Assembly: GCA_020845635.1 (NCBI GenBank)
Contig: JADLFI010000037.1
Span: 62,001-126,000, forward strand
DNA length: 64,000 nt
Source: Bacteroidia bacterium
Lineage (GTDB): Bacteria; Bacteroidota; Bacteroidia; UBA4408
Direction: 5' to 3'
Position 1 is the stretch's first letter. The number at the start of each line of letters is the position of its first letter. Under the pieces are notes generated by a model. It was not told the origin of the DNA and did not search any database. It worked only from the letters and a program-made list of their open reading frames with translations. The translations under genes and the position numbers were made by a program. Positions 54,301 through 62,692 of this stretch are shown here, one piece after another.

Positions 54301-56757
54301 GGCCGGGGCGCTATTAATAATAACATCTATTTGAGTACGACTACTTTCACATCCGCTTACGGTTTGCGATACATAGTAACTTGTTGTTCCCGGAGTAGCC
54401 GTTGAAGGTGTTGGAGCTGTTGCAGAACCTGTGCCGCCTGTAGGAACAGTGTACCACAACAATGCGGTTCCGGTTGCCGTTAAAGGAACTGCCGTTGCCC
54501 CCTGACAATAATTAATTGGAGTTGTAGCTGTTGGATTTGATGGTGGTGCCGCAGAAGTAATTACCACAGGGCCATAGCTATTGGTACATCCGTTGGCATC
54601 GGTTACTAAAAGTGTATAATTTCCTGCGGGTTGACCGGTAATGTCTGCTGTAGTGTTACTGGTTCCTACTACTACAGGTACACTATTTGACCATGAATAG
54701 GTAAATGGAGAAGCCCCTGAGGCAGACAATCCGCTGATTGCACCATCAGAGCCCCCGCATGAAGCTTGGGTAATACTGGCACCTCCATTAATAGCCGGAA
54801 ACGCATTTACAATAACATTTATTTGCGCTCTGGTACTTTCGCACCCTCCAATAATTTGTGATACATAGTAACTGGTTGTTCCGGGAGTTCCGGTTGATGG
54901 TGTAGGCGCTCCTGTTGGTGTTCCACCCGTAGGGGTAGTGTACCATTGCAATGATGTACCTGTTGCTGTTAAAGGTGTTGCTGCCTGATTTTGGCAATAA
55001 TTTATTGGACTAGTTACTGTAGGGGGAGCAGGTGGTGGTGTTATGGTTACTGCTTTTGATGCTGTTACCGTGTTGCCACAGGCATCTGTTACTATACAAT
55101 AAATGGTGTATGCCCCTGACGATGGAAAATTGATAGAAACCGAATTTCCTGTTCCTACCGAAGGAACACCTGAAGCACTTAAACTCCAGTTTACAGAGTA
55201 TGGTGCAACCCCATATTGTGAACCCGCCAAATTAGCTGTGATATTCTGCCCCTCACAAACTGTATTGGTTGAAAGACTGAACTCATTGGGGGCATTGTTG
55301 GTAAAGCTTACTGTTTGTCCTTTTATGGTCATAACCCAAGGGCTGTTGGCTCCTATACATGTATTACTACAACCGGCACTTCCCCAACATGAACGATAAA
55401 ATTTCATTCCAAAAGTTACTGATTGCGGTGAGCACGAAGGTGGAGGTAAACAAGAGTTTAAATCACTAAACAAGGATAAATTAGTAGCATCACATGTTCC
55501 GGGGTTAGCATCCAGACACATCCAATATAAGCCTGTAGCAGTTGGAGGACTAACACACGAGCCTAAGGTAAATCTTAAAGCACCATCTTCCAAATAACAC
55601 AATCCTTGTGCAATATATTCAAAATCAACCAAGATATCAGTAAACACGGCTGCTGCCGGTGTGTTCACACTCAAAGTGTAATCACATGATAATAGGTGTA
55701 AGCAGCTAGAATTATACATTGAACCTGTTATAGATGCCTGCGCCAAAGTATTTGAACTGGACACCAAAGGGTCAATTATCACTCTGCCCTGCGTAAGACT
55801 CTGCTCTAACCAATTTGTGGGGATAACAATCCCTAAATTGTTTTCATGAATTAGATAATCAGGCATAAACCTTGAGTTGTTATTATTTTCAACATAAGCC
55901 AAAGCCTGATCAATTTCGAGTATTGGTGTATTGCCAACCACGAAATTAACATTACCGCTTCCTTGTTTATTGGCACTTATGTCTGTAAAATTAAGCACCC
56001 CGCTATTATTCTCCGGCTCAATTTTATCTCTAAAAATTAAGGTGTTATAATGACTAAAGTTTAATGATTTTACAATAAAATTTGTTTTTACCGAACCTCT
56101 GCTTACACTCATAGTTGCATCAATTCCCGGAAAAATTTCGGTAATATATATACCATCTTCACCGGCAGTATAATTATTCCATTGCGCATTGGCCAAGACA
56201 GTTTCGTTATGATTGTCTATTCCTATCAACTGCCATTGATTAAATTTAACTTTTCCTTGTGGAGTATTTATAAATGTTACTTGGTTTTTAGCACTTATTC
56301 CTACCGGATCTATTTGTTCGTCAGCAATATATTCGCCATTCCCAATATCTTTCAAATGATGGTCAATAGTTAACCATTGTCCTTCTTTTTGATAATGCAA
56401 GGCCCCTGCAGCTTTCTGAATAAAAAATTCTTGCGGGTTTTTGGGATTAATAAAATAGCGATAATCAACTTCTCTTTTCTCCAATAACTCTACAAAATCT
56501 CCCTTTGGGGCATTGTACGCAATAATTCCAAAATTGGGGTGATTTTCGAAGCCCTTATTGTCAGCCCTCCAAAGGTCAATATAGGCTGATTTTTTTTCAC
56601 TCTGAAAAGTTGTATAATTATACTTCTTTGTTTGCATTTGGTTCAGTTTGTACCCTTCAGGGCTAACTTGAATTTGTGCAAGCGATAATTTAAAAGTACA
56701 AATGGAAAAAATAAATAAGAAAGTAAAAATATTTGATATAGATAAGGGTTTTACCAT
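51313..56757 (-). CDS. Giant gliding-motility-type adhesin with patterned Ig-like/SprB-like repeats and T9SS type B sorting domain
   Basis: An 1814-residue secreted protein. After a signal peptide comes a 250-residue N-terminal region of the DUF7948 type (NFGIIAYNAPKGDFVEL, YRYFINPKNPQEFFIQ). Residues about 575-1455 hold eight Ig_7-like modules with YCQGATATPLTATGTALLWY followed by YYVSQTVGGCES, interleaved with three SprB-like modules (QSDGSISGLTATGTGTLTYT). Further Ig-like domains follow, and the last 90 residues form the CHU_C/T9SS type B domain (FVPTAFSPNQDGINDYLYV ... KGNITLTR). Conserved Cys pairs in each module suggest disulfides. It is a single-gene unit. A surface adhesin role is inferred. 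Confidence 0.88.
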   Translation of the reverse strand: MVKPLSISNIFTFLFIFSICTFKLSLAQIQVSPEGYKLNQMQTKKYNYTTFQSEKKSAYIDLWRADNKGFENHPNFGIIAYNAPKGDFVELLEKREVDYRYFINPKNPQEFFIQKAAGALHYQKEGQWLTIDHHLKDIGNGEYIADEQIDPVGISAKNQVTFINTPQGKVKFNQWQLIGIDNHNETVLANAQWNNYTAGEDGIYITEIFPGIDATMSVSRGSVKTNFIVKSLNFSHYNTLIFRDKIEPENNSGVLNFTDISANKQGSGNVNFVVGNTPILEIDQALAYVENNNNSRFMPDYLIHENNLGIVIPTNWLEQSLTQGRVIIDPLVSSSNTLAQASITGSMYNSSCLHLLSCDYTLSVNTPAAAVFTDILVDFEYIAQGLCYLEDGALRFTLGSCVSPPTATGLYWMCLDANPGTCDATNLSLFSDLNSCLPPPSCSPQSVTFGMKFYRSCWGSAGCSNTCIGANSPWVMTIKGQTVSFTNNAPNEFSLSTNTVCEGQNITANLAGSQYGVAPYSVNWSLSASGVPSVGTGNSVSINFPSSGAYTIYCIVTDACGNTVTASKAVTITPPPAPPTVTSPINYCQNQAATPLTATGTSLQWYTTPTGGTPTGAPTPSTGTPGTTSYYVSQIIGGCESTRAQINVIVNAFPAINGGASITQASCGGSDGAISGLSASGASPFTYSWSNSVPVVVGTSNTTADITGQPAGNYTLLVTDANGCTNSYGPVVITSAAPPSNPTATTPINYCQGATAVPLTATGTALLWYTVPTGGTGSATAPTPSTATPGTTSYYVSQTVSGCESSRTQIDVIINSAPAAPTVVSPVNYCQGATATPLTASGTALLWYTVPSGGTGSATAPTPLTATVGSTSYYVSQTVGGCESALAQITVTITAPPTISGSPIVTPSSCNQSDGSISGLTATGTGTLTYTWMSGGSTTVSTSTSNANLNNQPAGTYTLVVTDAAGCSVSSTPVQITNNTGPGAPVVSSPVNYCQGATATQLSATGTNLLWYTVPVGGTPSATAPTPSTSTPGTVSYYVSQTVSGCESPYAQIDIIVTATPAAPTVTSPVNYCQNSTATALTATGNSLLWYTVAPPGGIGSSTAPTPSTSTPGTTTYYVTDNMGSCEGPAAQITVQVNGSPVINGTAVISPSNCGQSDGSITGFTATGSGTLTYTWTDALSNVVSTSTANADLNNQPAGTYTLTVSDASGCSSSTTPQQITNSSGPQAPVVNSPVTYCQGATAIPLTAVGNNLTWYLVPGGTGSPTAPTPSTSTIGTVSYYVTQTVNGCESSTAQIDVIVSNPPTGPSVVSPVNLCLGGSSSPLTATGNNLLWYTVPVGGTGSPTAPTPSTSALGTTSYYVSQNNNGCESVRTQIDVIVGPGPSAPNVVSPVSYCQGATATPLTATGSGLLWYTTPTGGTGTPTLTPSTATPGNTSYYVSQTVGGCESSRSEIVVVVNPSVVPEAVITSTSVNVCQGSLISFSAVVNNAGTNPTLQWLVNGNPVPGETSLNYSTSTLTGNASVAIQVISNAACANPTQITSNIITVNVMPNASPIVTLATDPPSVCFGQAITVISTPLYGGTNPQFVFMVNGQSVQAGSSNQYTSPTLMDSDVVSVIMSSNYPCLTGSNTTTSSPLTIHISAPPSINATANPDTIINGQSTLLTGITNGANAQYLWEPATFLVCDICPSTEATPNTSTTYFLTITDISTGCVNYDTVDVYVTYDFSIFVPTAFSPNQDGINDYLYVRGTGIKSFTFTVFDRWGGQVFKTTDMKEGWDGTFEDKPVVSGVYTYYLNYEKYDGGFGELKGNITLTR
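52390..55035 (-). repeat. Coding tandem-repeat array of the adhesin
   Basis: Eight related units of about 235-240 bp each carry blocks such as the minus-strand coding for YCQG, LLWYTVP and GCES. Three longer SprB-like units of about 255 bp fall between them. In protein order the pattern is A-S-A-A-S-A-A-S-A-A-A (A Ig_7-like, S SprB-like). Similarity at DNA level is high enough for unequal recombination. Confidence 0.75.
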
Positions 56758-57013
56758 GTATAATTGTATTTATATAATAAACTACGTAAAGCTAAAAAGA
56801 AATGTTAGAATAAAATTCTATTAGTATATTTTTATGTTACTATTAATCAACAAGTTACGATTACTCCTTGATTATTCACCTAAAATTATTCTTTATTTTA
56901 GGTCAGGATTAACTAAAAAATATGTATCTTTTACAAAGGTTTTATTAGTCAAAAAGTATAAAAAGTGCTTAACTTTAGTAACTTCCATTACAAAGTTATG
57001 CTTATACTTTTAA

Positions 57014-58762
57014 CTACTTTAATTCGTTTAACATTAGCTCAGAAATATTTTTAACCGGGGCGCTTCCAAAACTTAAAAATTTCTCATGAAAGTTTTTTAA
57101 GTTAAACTCCTTTCCTTGTTTCTGCTTTAATTTTTCACGTAGCTCGTATATTTCAGAAAACCCTGTAAAGTAACTACAAAGTTGCACTTGTGTTAAACTA
57201 GCTCTTTTAAATTTTCCTTTTGCTTCAGCATCTTGTTGAAAGGCCTCTTTAATAAGCAAATTCATAGCCTCATTTTCGCTCATATTATTTACATGCAGGC
57301 TATAATCTAATATTGTATTGCAAACTGTGCGTAAGTGCCACTTATAATACATTAGCCACATTTCGGGACTATTATTTCCGTAGCCGTTTTCTAACATCAT
57401 CAGCTCTCCATATACTGCCCAGCCTTCAATCATTGCGCCATTGCCTAATATAGATTTTATAAGGCTTGGCGAATTGTTACTATAAACCAATTGTGTATAA
57501 TGCCCGGGAATAGCTTCGTGTATGTTTAATATTTGAAGGGTATAATTATTATACTCACGCAGAAAGCTTTCAGCATCTTCTTTACTGTATCCTGAAAGAG
57601 AACCTACGTTATAATAGGTATTTCCATTTTTATCATAAGGTCCCGGACTTGAAATTGAAGCTCCGGCTACTCCTTGCATGTATGCCGGTTCTTTACGTAC
57701 CACCAGTGGTTTTGAAGGGTCAATATAAATTAATTTTTTTTGTTTAATAAATTCAACCAATGCCGGAATTTGCTGATCAATGGCTATTTGAAACGAATCA
57801 ACGTTGGCATGCTGTAAGGAAAGTTTATCAATAACTTTTCTAATGACTAATAAACTATCCTTTGGTTTATCCTCATTTCCCAAATATTTTGACCAAAGTT
57901 TATTAGCTAAATCATACATTTTTTCGTGCAAATACTGTTTGCGTTTAAGGGCAATATCATAAATTTCTTTGGCAGAATATTTACTTTGAATATCATACTT
58001 AAACTTCTTTTCAAACAATTCTTTTCCAATACGAAAACTTCGAGCATTATCAAATTTTAATGACTTTAAGTATGCAATATAACTATCAATTTCAAGCAAT
58101 GCCTCCTTACATCTCTCATTTAGCTGTTTCTTTTCACTCTCGCTTAATTTTGATTTCTGAACCACACTTGGTATTTCCTCATTAAAAACTGATTTACTCC
58201 CTTCAACTTGGCTAATGGCCAAAAGGGTATGATCTTTTACCGGATTATTTAAATTTTCTTTGGCTGCCTTATAGTACTGTTTAACCATTTTAAGCTTTAA
58301 TGATATATTTCTTAATCTCTCCTCCTCAGGATATTGACCGGAATATAAAATTTCTGAAAATGTTCCACCAATATTATACTCGGCCGGATTCCATGTATAA
58401 CTCTTAAACTCATTAATGTACCAAATACTTCCTTCTAAAGAGTTTTTTATTAATTCGTAATCGGTTTTATTGTTTTCTGAGAGGGTTTTTAGATCAAATT
58501 TCTTTAAAGAGTCTAAATAATTTGAATAAAAATTCAATGTTGCATTACGCGACACCTTATCATTTACACTTAATACACTATCATATTTGTGGTATCCTAC
58601 GCTTGTTGCCCACTCAGGGTTATGATACCATAAATCTTCCAGATAATTGCTTTTAAACCTATTAAATTTTTCATCATTATGGCCGACTTGAGCCATGATA
58701 ATTTTATGATTGCAGGTGCTGAAAACAATTAATGCAAGAAAAGTAAGTTTAATATTTCTCAT
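57014..58762 (-). CDS. DUF885 family protein, putative exported metallopeptidase-like
   Basis: A 582-residue exported protein; the signal peptide ends near IIMAQ (residue 25). The DUF885 marker HEAIPGHYTQLVYSN, which resembles the HExxH-type helix of distant M32-like proteins, lies at about residue 433-447, followed by MIEGWAVYGELMMLENGYG, also usual for the family. The N-terminal half is helical (LWYHNPEWATSVGYHKYDSV). Activity of the family is not firmly established. It lies 9 bases after yidD. Confidence 0.85.
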   Translation of the reverse strand: MRNIKLTFLALIVFSTCNHKIIMAQVGHNDEKFNRFKSNYLEDLWYHNPEWATSVGYHKYDSVLSVNDKVSRNATLNFYSNYLDSLKKFDLKTLSENNKTDYELIKNSLEGSIWYINEFKSYTWNPAEYNIGGTFSEILYSGQYPEEERLRNISLKLKMVKQYYKAAKENLNNPVKDHTLLAISQVEGSKSVFNEEIPSVVQKSKLSESEKKQLNERCKEALLEIDSYIAYLKSLKFDNARSFRIGKELFEKKFKYDIQSKYSAKEIYDIALKRKQYLHEKMYDLANKLWSKYLGNEDKPKDSLLVIRKVIDKLSLQHANVDSFQIAIDQQIPALVEFIKQKKLIYIDPSKPLVVRKEPAYMQGVAGASISSPGPYDKNGNTYYNVGSLSGYSKEDAESFLREYNNYTLQILNIHEAIPGHYTQLVYSNNSPSLIKSILGNGAMIEGWAVYGELMMLENGYGNNSPEMWLMYYKWHLRTVCNTILDYSLHVNNMSENEAMNLLIKEAFQQDAEAKGKFKRASLTQVQLCSYFTGFSEIYELREKLKQKQGKEFNLKNFHEKFLSFGSAPVKNISELMLNELK

Positions 58763-58771
58763 AGTTTGAAA

Positions 58772-59002
58772 TTATTTAACAGGGTCATGCCCGTGGCCGC
58801 CCCAAGGGTTACATCTTAAAATTCTTTTTACCCCCATCCATCCGCCTCTTATTAATCCGTATTTATTTAAAGCCTCAATAGTATATTGCGAGCAGGTAGG
58901 ATAATATCTGCATGAATTAGGTAATAATGGCGAAATTGCCAGTTGATATATTTTTACTAAAAAAACGAAAGGTGCTATAATTATTTTACGTAAAGTAAAC
59001 AT
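58772..59002 (-). CDS. yidD: Membrane protein insertion efficiency factor YidD
   Basis: A 76-residue membrane-associated protein with the whole family signature: [20 protein letters not shown] followed by [19 protein letters not shown] and [16 protein letters not shown], with the three conserved cysteines. It assists YidC-dependent insertion of inner-membrane proteins. The usual neighbours rpmH, rnpA and yidC are not here. It precedes the DUF885 gene. Confidence 0.95.
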   Translation of the reverse strand: MFTLRKIIIAPFVFLVKIYQLAISPLLPNSCRYYPTCSQYTIEALNKYGLIRGGWMGVKRILRCNPWGGHGHDPVK

Positions 59003-59174
59003 TGTATTATTGATGGGTTAAAGGTAATTATTTTAACGCAAACAAATATCAGAAAATATTGCATCTTTAAAGTTCTTAGAAATTTACACCCGTCTTAAAG
59101 AATGTTTATCATTAATTCAAGGCTTAATTATTTATTTATTATTTTGCATTAATCTTTTACAAAAGTTATGATAT

Positions 59175-60473
59175 ATGCCATCCAACAGCTTCAAAATAAA
59201 ATCGGCTTCGCTGCGAAATAAACTGCTGAACTACTGTGAGAAGTATGATTATTGCTTTTTTTATGATAGTAATGCCGAAGTAAATCCACCAAGTAATTTT
59301 ACTTATCGTTCGTACGATTTCTTGGTAGGGTTAGGTCTAAAAAAGATGGTTAAAATAAACAAAGATAATACTTTCGCCTATCTTGAGTCATTCCAAAACA
59401 AGCATAAAACCTGGTTATTCGGCTATTTTGGGTATGACTTAAAGAATGAAATTGAAGACTTGCAATCAAACAATAAAGACATACTGCAATTACCTCCATC
59501 GTATTTCATAGAACCACAAATAGTAATTACCGTAAAGGCCGATTACATACAAGTACACGCACTTGACCGAAGATTTAAGGTTTCAAAAATTATTGCGGCC
59601 ATTCAGAATAGTGAAGACAGGATAGCAAGTTATCAATACAAAAACACCATACATGCAGAAACAGATAAGAAACATTATAAAAATACTTTTACGCAATTGC
59701 TAAACCAAATAGCGTTAGGTAATATTTATGAAGTAAATTATTGCATTGCTTTTCAAACCAAGTTTTATGGTACCACAAATTTAAATGGATTATACCACAA
59801 ATTAAACAATATAAGTAAGGCACCATTTTCAGCTTATGTGCGAACGCCCGAAATGGCTATAATTAGTGCCAGTCCTGAAAGGTTTATAAAAAAGTCGGGG
59901 CTTAAAATAATTTCGCAACCTATAAAAGGAACACGTAAGCGAGGTGAAAACAACAAAGAAGACTTAAAACTTAAAAAAGATTTAGAAAACAGTGAGAAAG
60001 AACGCTCGGAAAACATTATGATTACTGACCTTGTGCGAAACGATTTAAGTATATATGCCTCAAGAAACTCGGTAACTGTAGAAGAATTATGCGGTATATA
60101 TTCATTCAAGCAGGTGCATCAAATGATAAGTACCATTGTTGCCAAAATTAAAAATAACAAAGACTATATCAATGTTATCAAGGCTGCATTTCCTATGGGT
60201 TCTATGACAGGGGCTCCAAAAATAAGTGCCATGAAAATTATTGAAAAACATGAGCAAATGAAACGAGGTTTATACTCTGGGGCTTTGGGTTACATAAGCC
60301 CTTCAAAAGATTATGATTTTAATGTTTTAATAAGAAGTATTTTTATAAATATAAAAAGTAAAAAGTTGATGTATTGTGTAGGAAGTGCAGTTACATCAAA
60401 GGCTAATGCCGATGAAGAGTATAACGAATGTTTAATAAAGGCTAAGGCTATGATGCAGGTGCTTACCTCGTAG
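59175..60473 (+). CDS. pabB: Aminodeoxychorismate synthase component I (chorismate-binding)
   Basis: A 432-residue chorismate-utilising enzyme. The C-terminal chorismate-binding domain has PIKGTRKRGENNKEDL, NIMITDLVRNDLSIYA, YSFKQVHQMISTIVA and the signature FPMGSMTGAPKISAMKIIE. The PIKGT motif with Lys is the PabB mark (anthranilate synthases usually have PIAGT), so 4-amino-4-deoxychorismate synthesis for folate is the likely role. The amidotransferase subunit is not in the window. The N-terminal 150 residues are less conserved. Confidence 0.88.
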   Translation: MPSNSFKIKSASLRNKLLNYCEKYDYCFFYDSNAEVNPPSNFTYRSYDFLVGLGLKKMVKINKDNTFAYLESFQNKHKTWLFGYFGYDLKNEIEDLQSNNKDILQLPPSYFIEPQIVITVKADYIQVHALDRRFKVSKIIAAIQNSEDRIASYQYKNTIHAETDKKHYKNTFTQLLNQIALGNIYEVNYCIAFQTKFYGTTNLNGLYHKLNNISKAPFSAYVRTPEMAIISASPERFIKKSGLKIISQPIKGTRKRGENNKEDLKLKKDLENSEKERSENIMITDLVRNDLSIYASRNSVTVEELCGIYSFKQVHQMISTIVAKIKNNKDYINVIKAAFPMGSMTGAPKISAMKIIEKHEQMKRGLYSGALGYISPSKDYDFNVLIRSIFINIKSKKLMYCVGSAVTSKANADEEYNECLIKAKAMMQVLTS

Positions 60474-60483
60474 GAATAATATT

Positions 60484-60511
60484 TTTGAATTGAAAACTTT
60501 AAATAATTTTG
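60484..60511 (+). promoter_or_regulatory. Candidate promoter for recG
   Basis: A TTTG (60484-60487) and TAATTTTG (60504-60511) are separated by 16 bp, close to the phylum consensus. The -7 box ends 44 bases before the recG ATG. Confidence 0.4.
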
Positions 60512-60555
60512 GGCTAATATTAAGTAACCCGCACGTAAGTTAATAATGTAAGTGT

Positions 60556-62667
60556 ATGAATAGTCCTAATATTATGGATACTCCAATTACCTACCTGAAA
60601 GGAGTGGGACCCCAGCGAGCACAATTGCTTGCCGCGGAGTTCAATATTCATACCTATGAAGATTTACTAAATCATTTTCCCTTTAGATATGTTGATAGGA
60701 GTAAGTTTTACAACACGTCACAAATTACTGATACCAATACTTACATACAGTTAAAAGGATTTGTAATAAAAACCGAAACACTAGGTGAGAAAAAGGCCAA
60801 ACGTTTTGTAGCCACTGTAAAAGATGAGTTTGGAACCATTGAGTTGGTCTGGTTTCAAGGACTAAAATGGGTAAGCAGCTTTGTGCAGGCAGGGCAGCAA
60901 TATGTTATTTTTGGGAAACCCAACGAGTTTAAAGGAAAATATTCATTCTCGCATCCTGAGATTGAACTTTTTGACCAATATATACAAATGGGTTCTGAGG
61001 GTTTACAAGGTATTTATTCGACCACCGAGAAACTCAAAAGTTTTGGACTTGACAGCAAAGGATTTCTTAAGCTTATGCGCCAGTTATTACAAGTGCTTGA
61101 AGGAAAATTTGTTGAATTTTTGCCTGATAATCTCATCCGCAAATATCATTTAGTAGAGCGTGAAGACGCCTGGAGAAATATACATATTCCGGCCAATAGC
61201 AGTGATTTAAAGGCAGCAGAGTTACGCTTAAAATTCGAAGAATTATTTTTGATTCAAATGCGTTTGCTAAAGATAAAAAGTAAACGTAATATTATATACA
61301 AGGGCATAGTATTTAGTAAAATTGGCGAAAACTTTAATAATTTTTATAACAACTACCTTCCGTTTGAGTTAACTAATGCCCAGAAAAGAGTAATCAAAGA
61401 AATACGTGCCGATATGGGACACGGAAAACAAATGAACCGCCTATTGCAAGGAGATGTAGGCAGCGGAAAAACTGTAGTGGCTTTAATTTGTATGCTCATA
61501 TCTTTAGATAATTCTTATCAAAGTTGCTTAATGGCGCCTACCGAAATTTTAGCTACTCAACACTACAACACCATTAGCGAATTACTTAAAGATATGCCTG
61601 TAAGGGTGGGTTTGCTTACCGGTTCAACAAATAAAAAACAACGAACACAATTATTTGAAGAATTAAATAATGGGGTAATTGACATTCTTATAGGTACGCA
61701 TGCCTTAATTGAAGATAATGTGCAATTTAAGAGTCTGGGATTTGTGGTAATAGATGAGCAGCACAGATTTGGTGTTGAACAACGAAGTAAATTATGGAAC
61801 AAGAATGAACACTATGTTCCGCATGTTTTAGTTATGACGGCCACACCTATTCCGCGCACACTTGCCATGACAGTTTATGGCGATCTTGATGTTTCCATAA
61901 TTGATGAATTGCCTCCCGGCCGCAAACCAATAATGACCGTACACCGCTTTGATGACAAACGATTAGATGTATATGAGTTTATCAGAAAACAAATACATGA
62001 AGGCCGGCAGGCATACATTGTGTTTCCACTTATTGAGGAGTCGGAAAAAATGAGCTACAAAAATTTAATGGATGGTTATGATATGGTATTACAGCGTTTT
62101 CCTATGCCAAAATATCAAATCAGTATTGTGCACGGACAAATGAAACCAAAAGTTAAAGACTGGGAAATGCAGCGCTTTTTAAATGGCACTACACATATTA
62201 TGGTAGCCACCACAGTTATTGAAGTTGGTGTCAATGTGCCTAATGCGAGTATTATGCTTATTGAAAGTGTGGAGCGTTTTGGGTTATCGCAGCTACATCA
62301 GTTAAGAGGTCGTGTAGGCCGTGGAGCCGACCAATCATATTGTATATTAATGAGCTCTTATAAGCTAAGTCGTGAAGCTCGTTTACGAATAGAGACTATG
62401 GTACGCACTAATGACGGTTTTGAAATAGCCGAGGTTGATTTAAAATTGCGAGGTCCGGGAAATATTGAAGGTACACAGCAAAGTGGGCTAATAGACTTAA
62501 AGCTCACTAATATATCGCAAGACCAAGCCATTATAGAACTAGCACGCAATGCTGCTCAACAAATAATTAATGATGACCCCGATTTGCAACACCCTGAACA
62601 TGTTGCCTTATTAGAATATTTAATCCAAAATAAAAAATCAAAGTCAAATTGGAGTCGTATAAGTTAG
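60556..62667 (+). CDS. recG: ATP-dependent DNA helicase RecG
   Basis: A 703-residue superfamily 2 helicase that reverses stalled replication forks and migrates branched DNA. The N-terminal wedge/OB domain begins with PITYLKGVGPQRAQLLAAEF. Helicase motifs are LLQGDVGSGKTVVALI (I), APTEILATQHY (Ia), IDEQHRFGV (II, DEQH box), TATPIPRTLAM (III) and QLRGRVGRGADQSYC (VI). Length is near that of the family. The start at 60556 or the Met six codons on are both possible. Confidence 0.95.
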   Translation: MNSPNIMDTPITYLKGVGPQRAQLLAAEFNIHTYEDLLNHFPFRYVDRSKFYNTSQITDTNTYIQLKGFVIKTETLGEKKAKRFVATVKDEFGTIELVWFQGLKWVSSFVQAGQQYVIFGKPNEFKGKYSFSHPEIELFDQYIQMGSEGLQGIYSTTEKLKSFGLDSKGFLKLMRQLLQVLEGKFVEFLPDNLIRKYHLVEREDAWRNIHIPANSSDLKAAELRLKFEELFLIQMRLLKIKSKRNIIYKGIVFSKIGENFNNFYNNYLPFELTNAQKRVIKEIRADMGHGKQMNRLLQGDVGSGKTVVALICMLISLDNSYQSCLMAPTEILATQHYNTISELLKDMPVRVGLLTGSTNKKQRTQLFEELNNGVIDILIGTHALIEDNVQFKSLGFVVIDEQHRFGVEQRSKLWNKNEHYVPHVLVMTATPIPRTLAMTVYGDLDVSIIDELPPGRKPIMTVHRFDDKRLDVYEFIRKQIHEGRQAYIVFPLIEESEKMSYKNLMDGYDMVLQRFPMPKYQISIVHGQMKPKVKDWEMQRFLNGTTHIMVATTVIEVGVNVPNASIMLIESVERFGLSQLHQLRGRVGRGADQSYCILMSSYKLSREARLRIETMVRTNDGFEIAEVDLKLRGPGNIEGTQQSGLIDLKLTNISQDQAIIELARNAAQQIINDDPDLQHPEHVALLEYLIQNKKSKSNWSRIS

Positions 62668-62692
62668 TCATGCATGGCATAATACTTCACCA

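Noticed and set aside
54059-54997. Short minus-strand frames within the adhesin repeat array
   Set aside because: They are out-of-frame readings of the repeats and recur with the repeat unit, so they are not genes.
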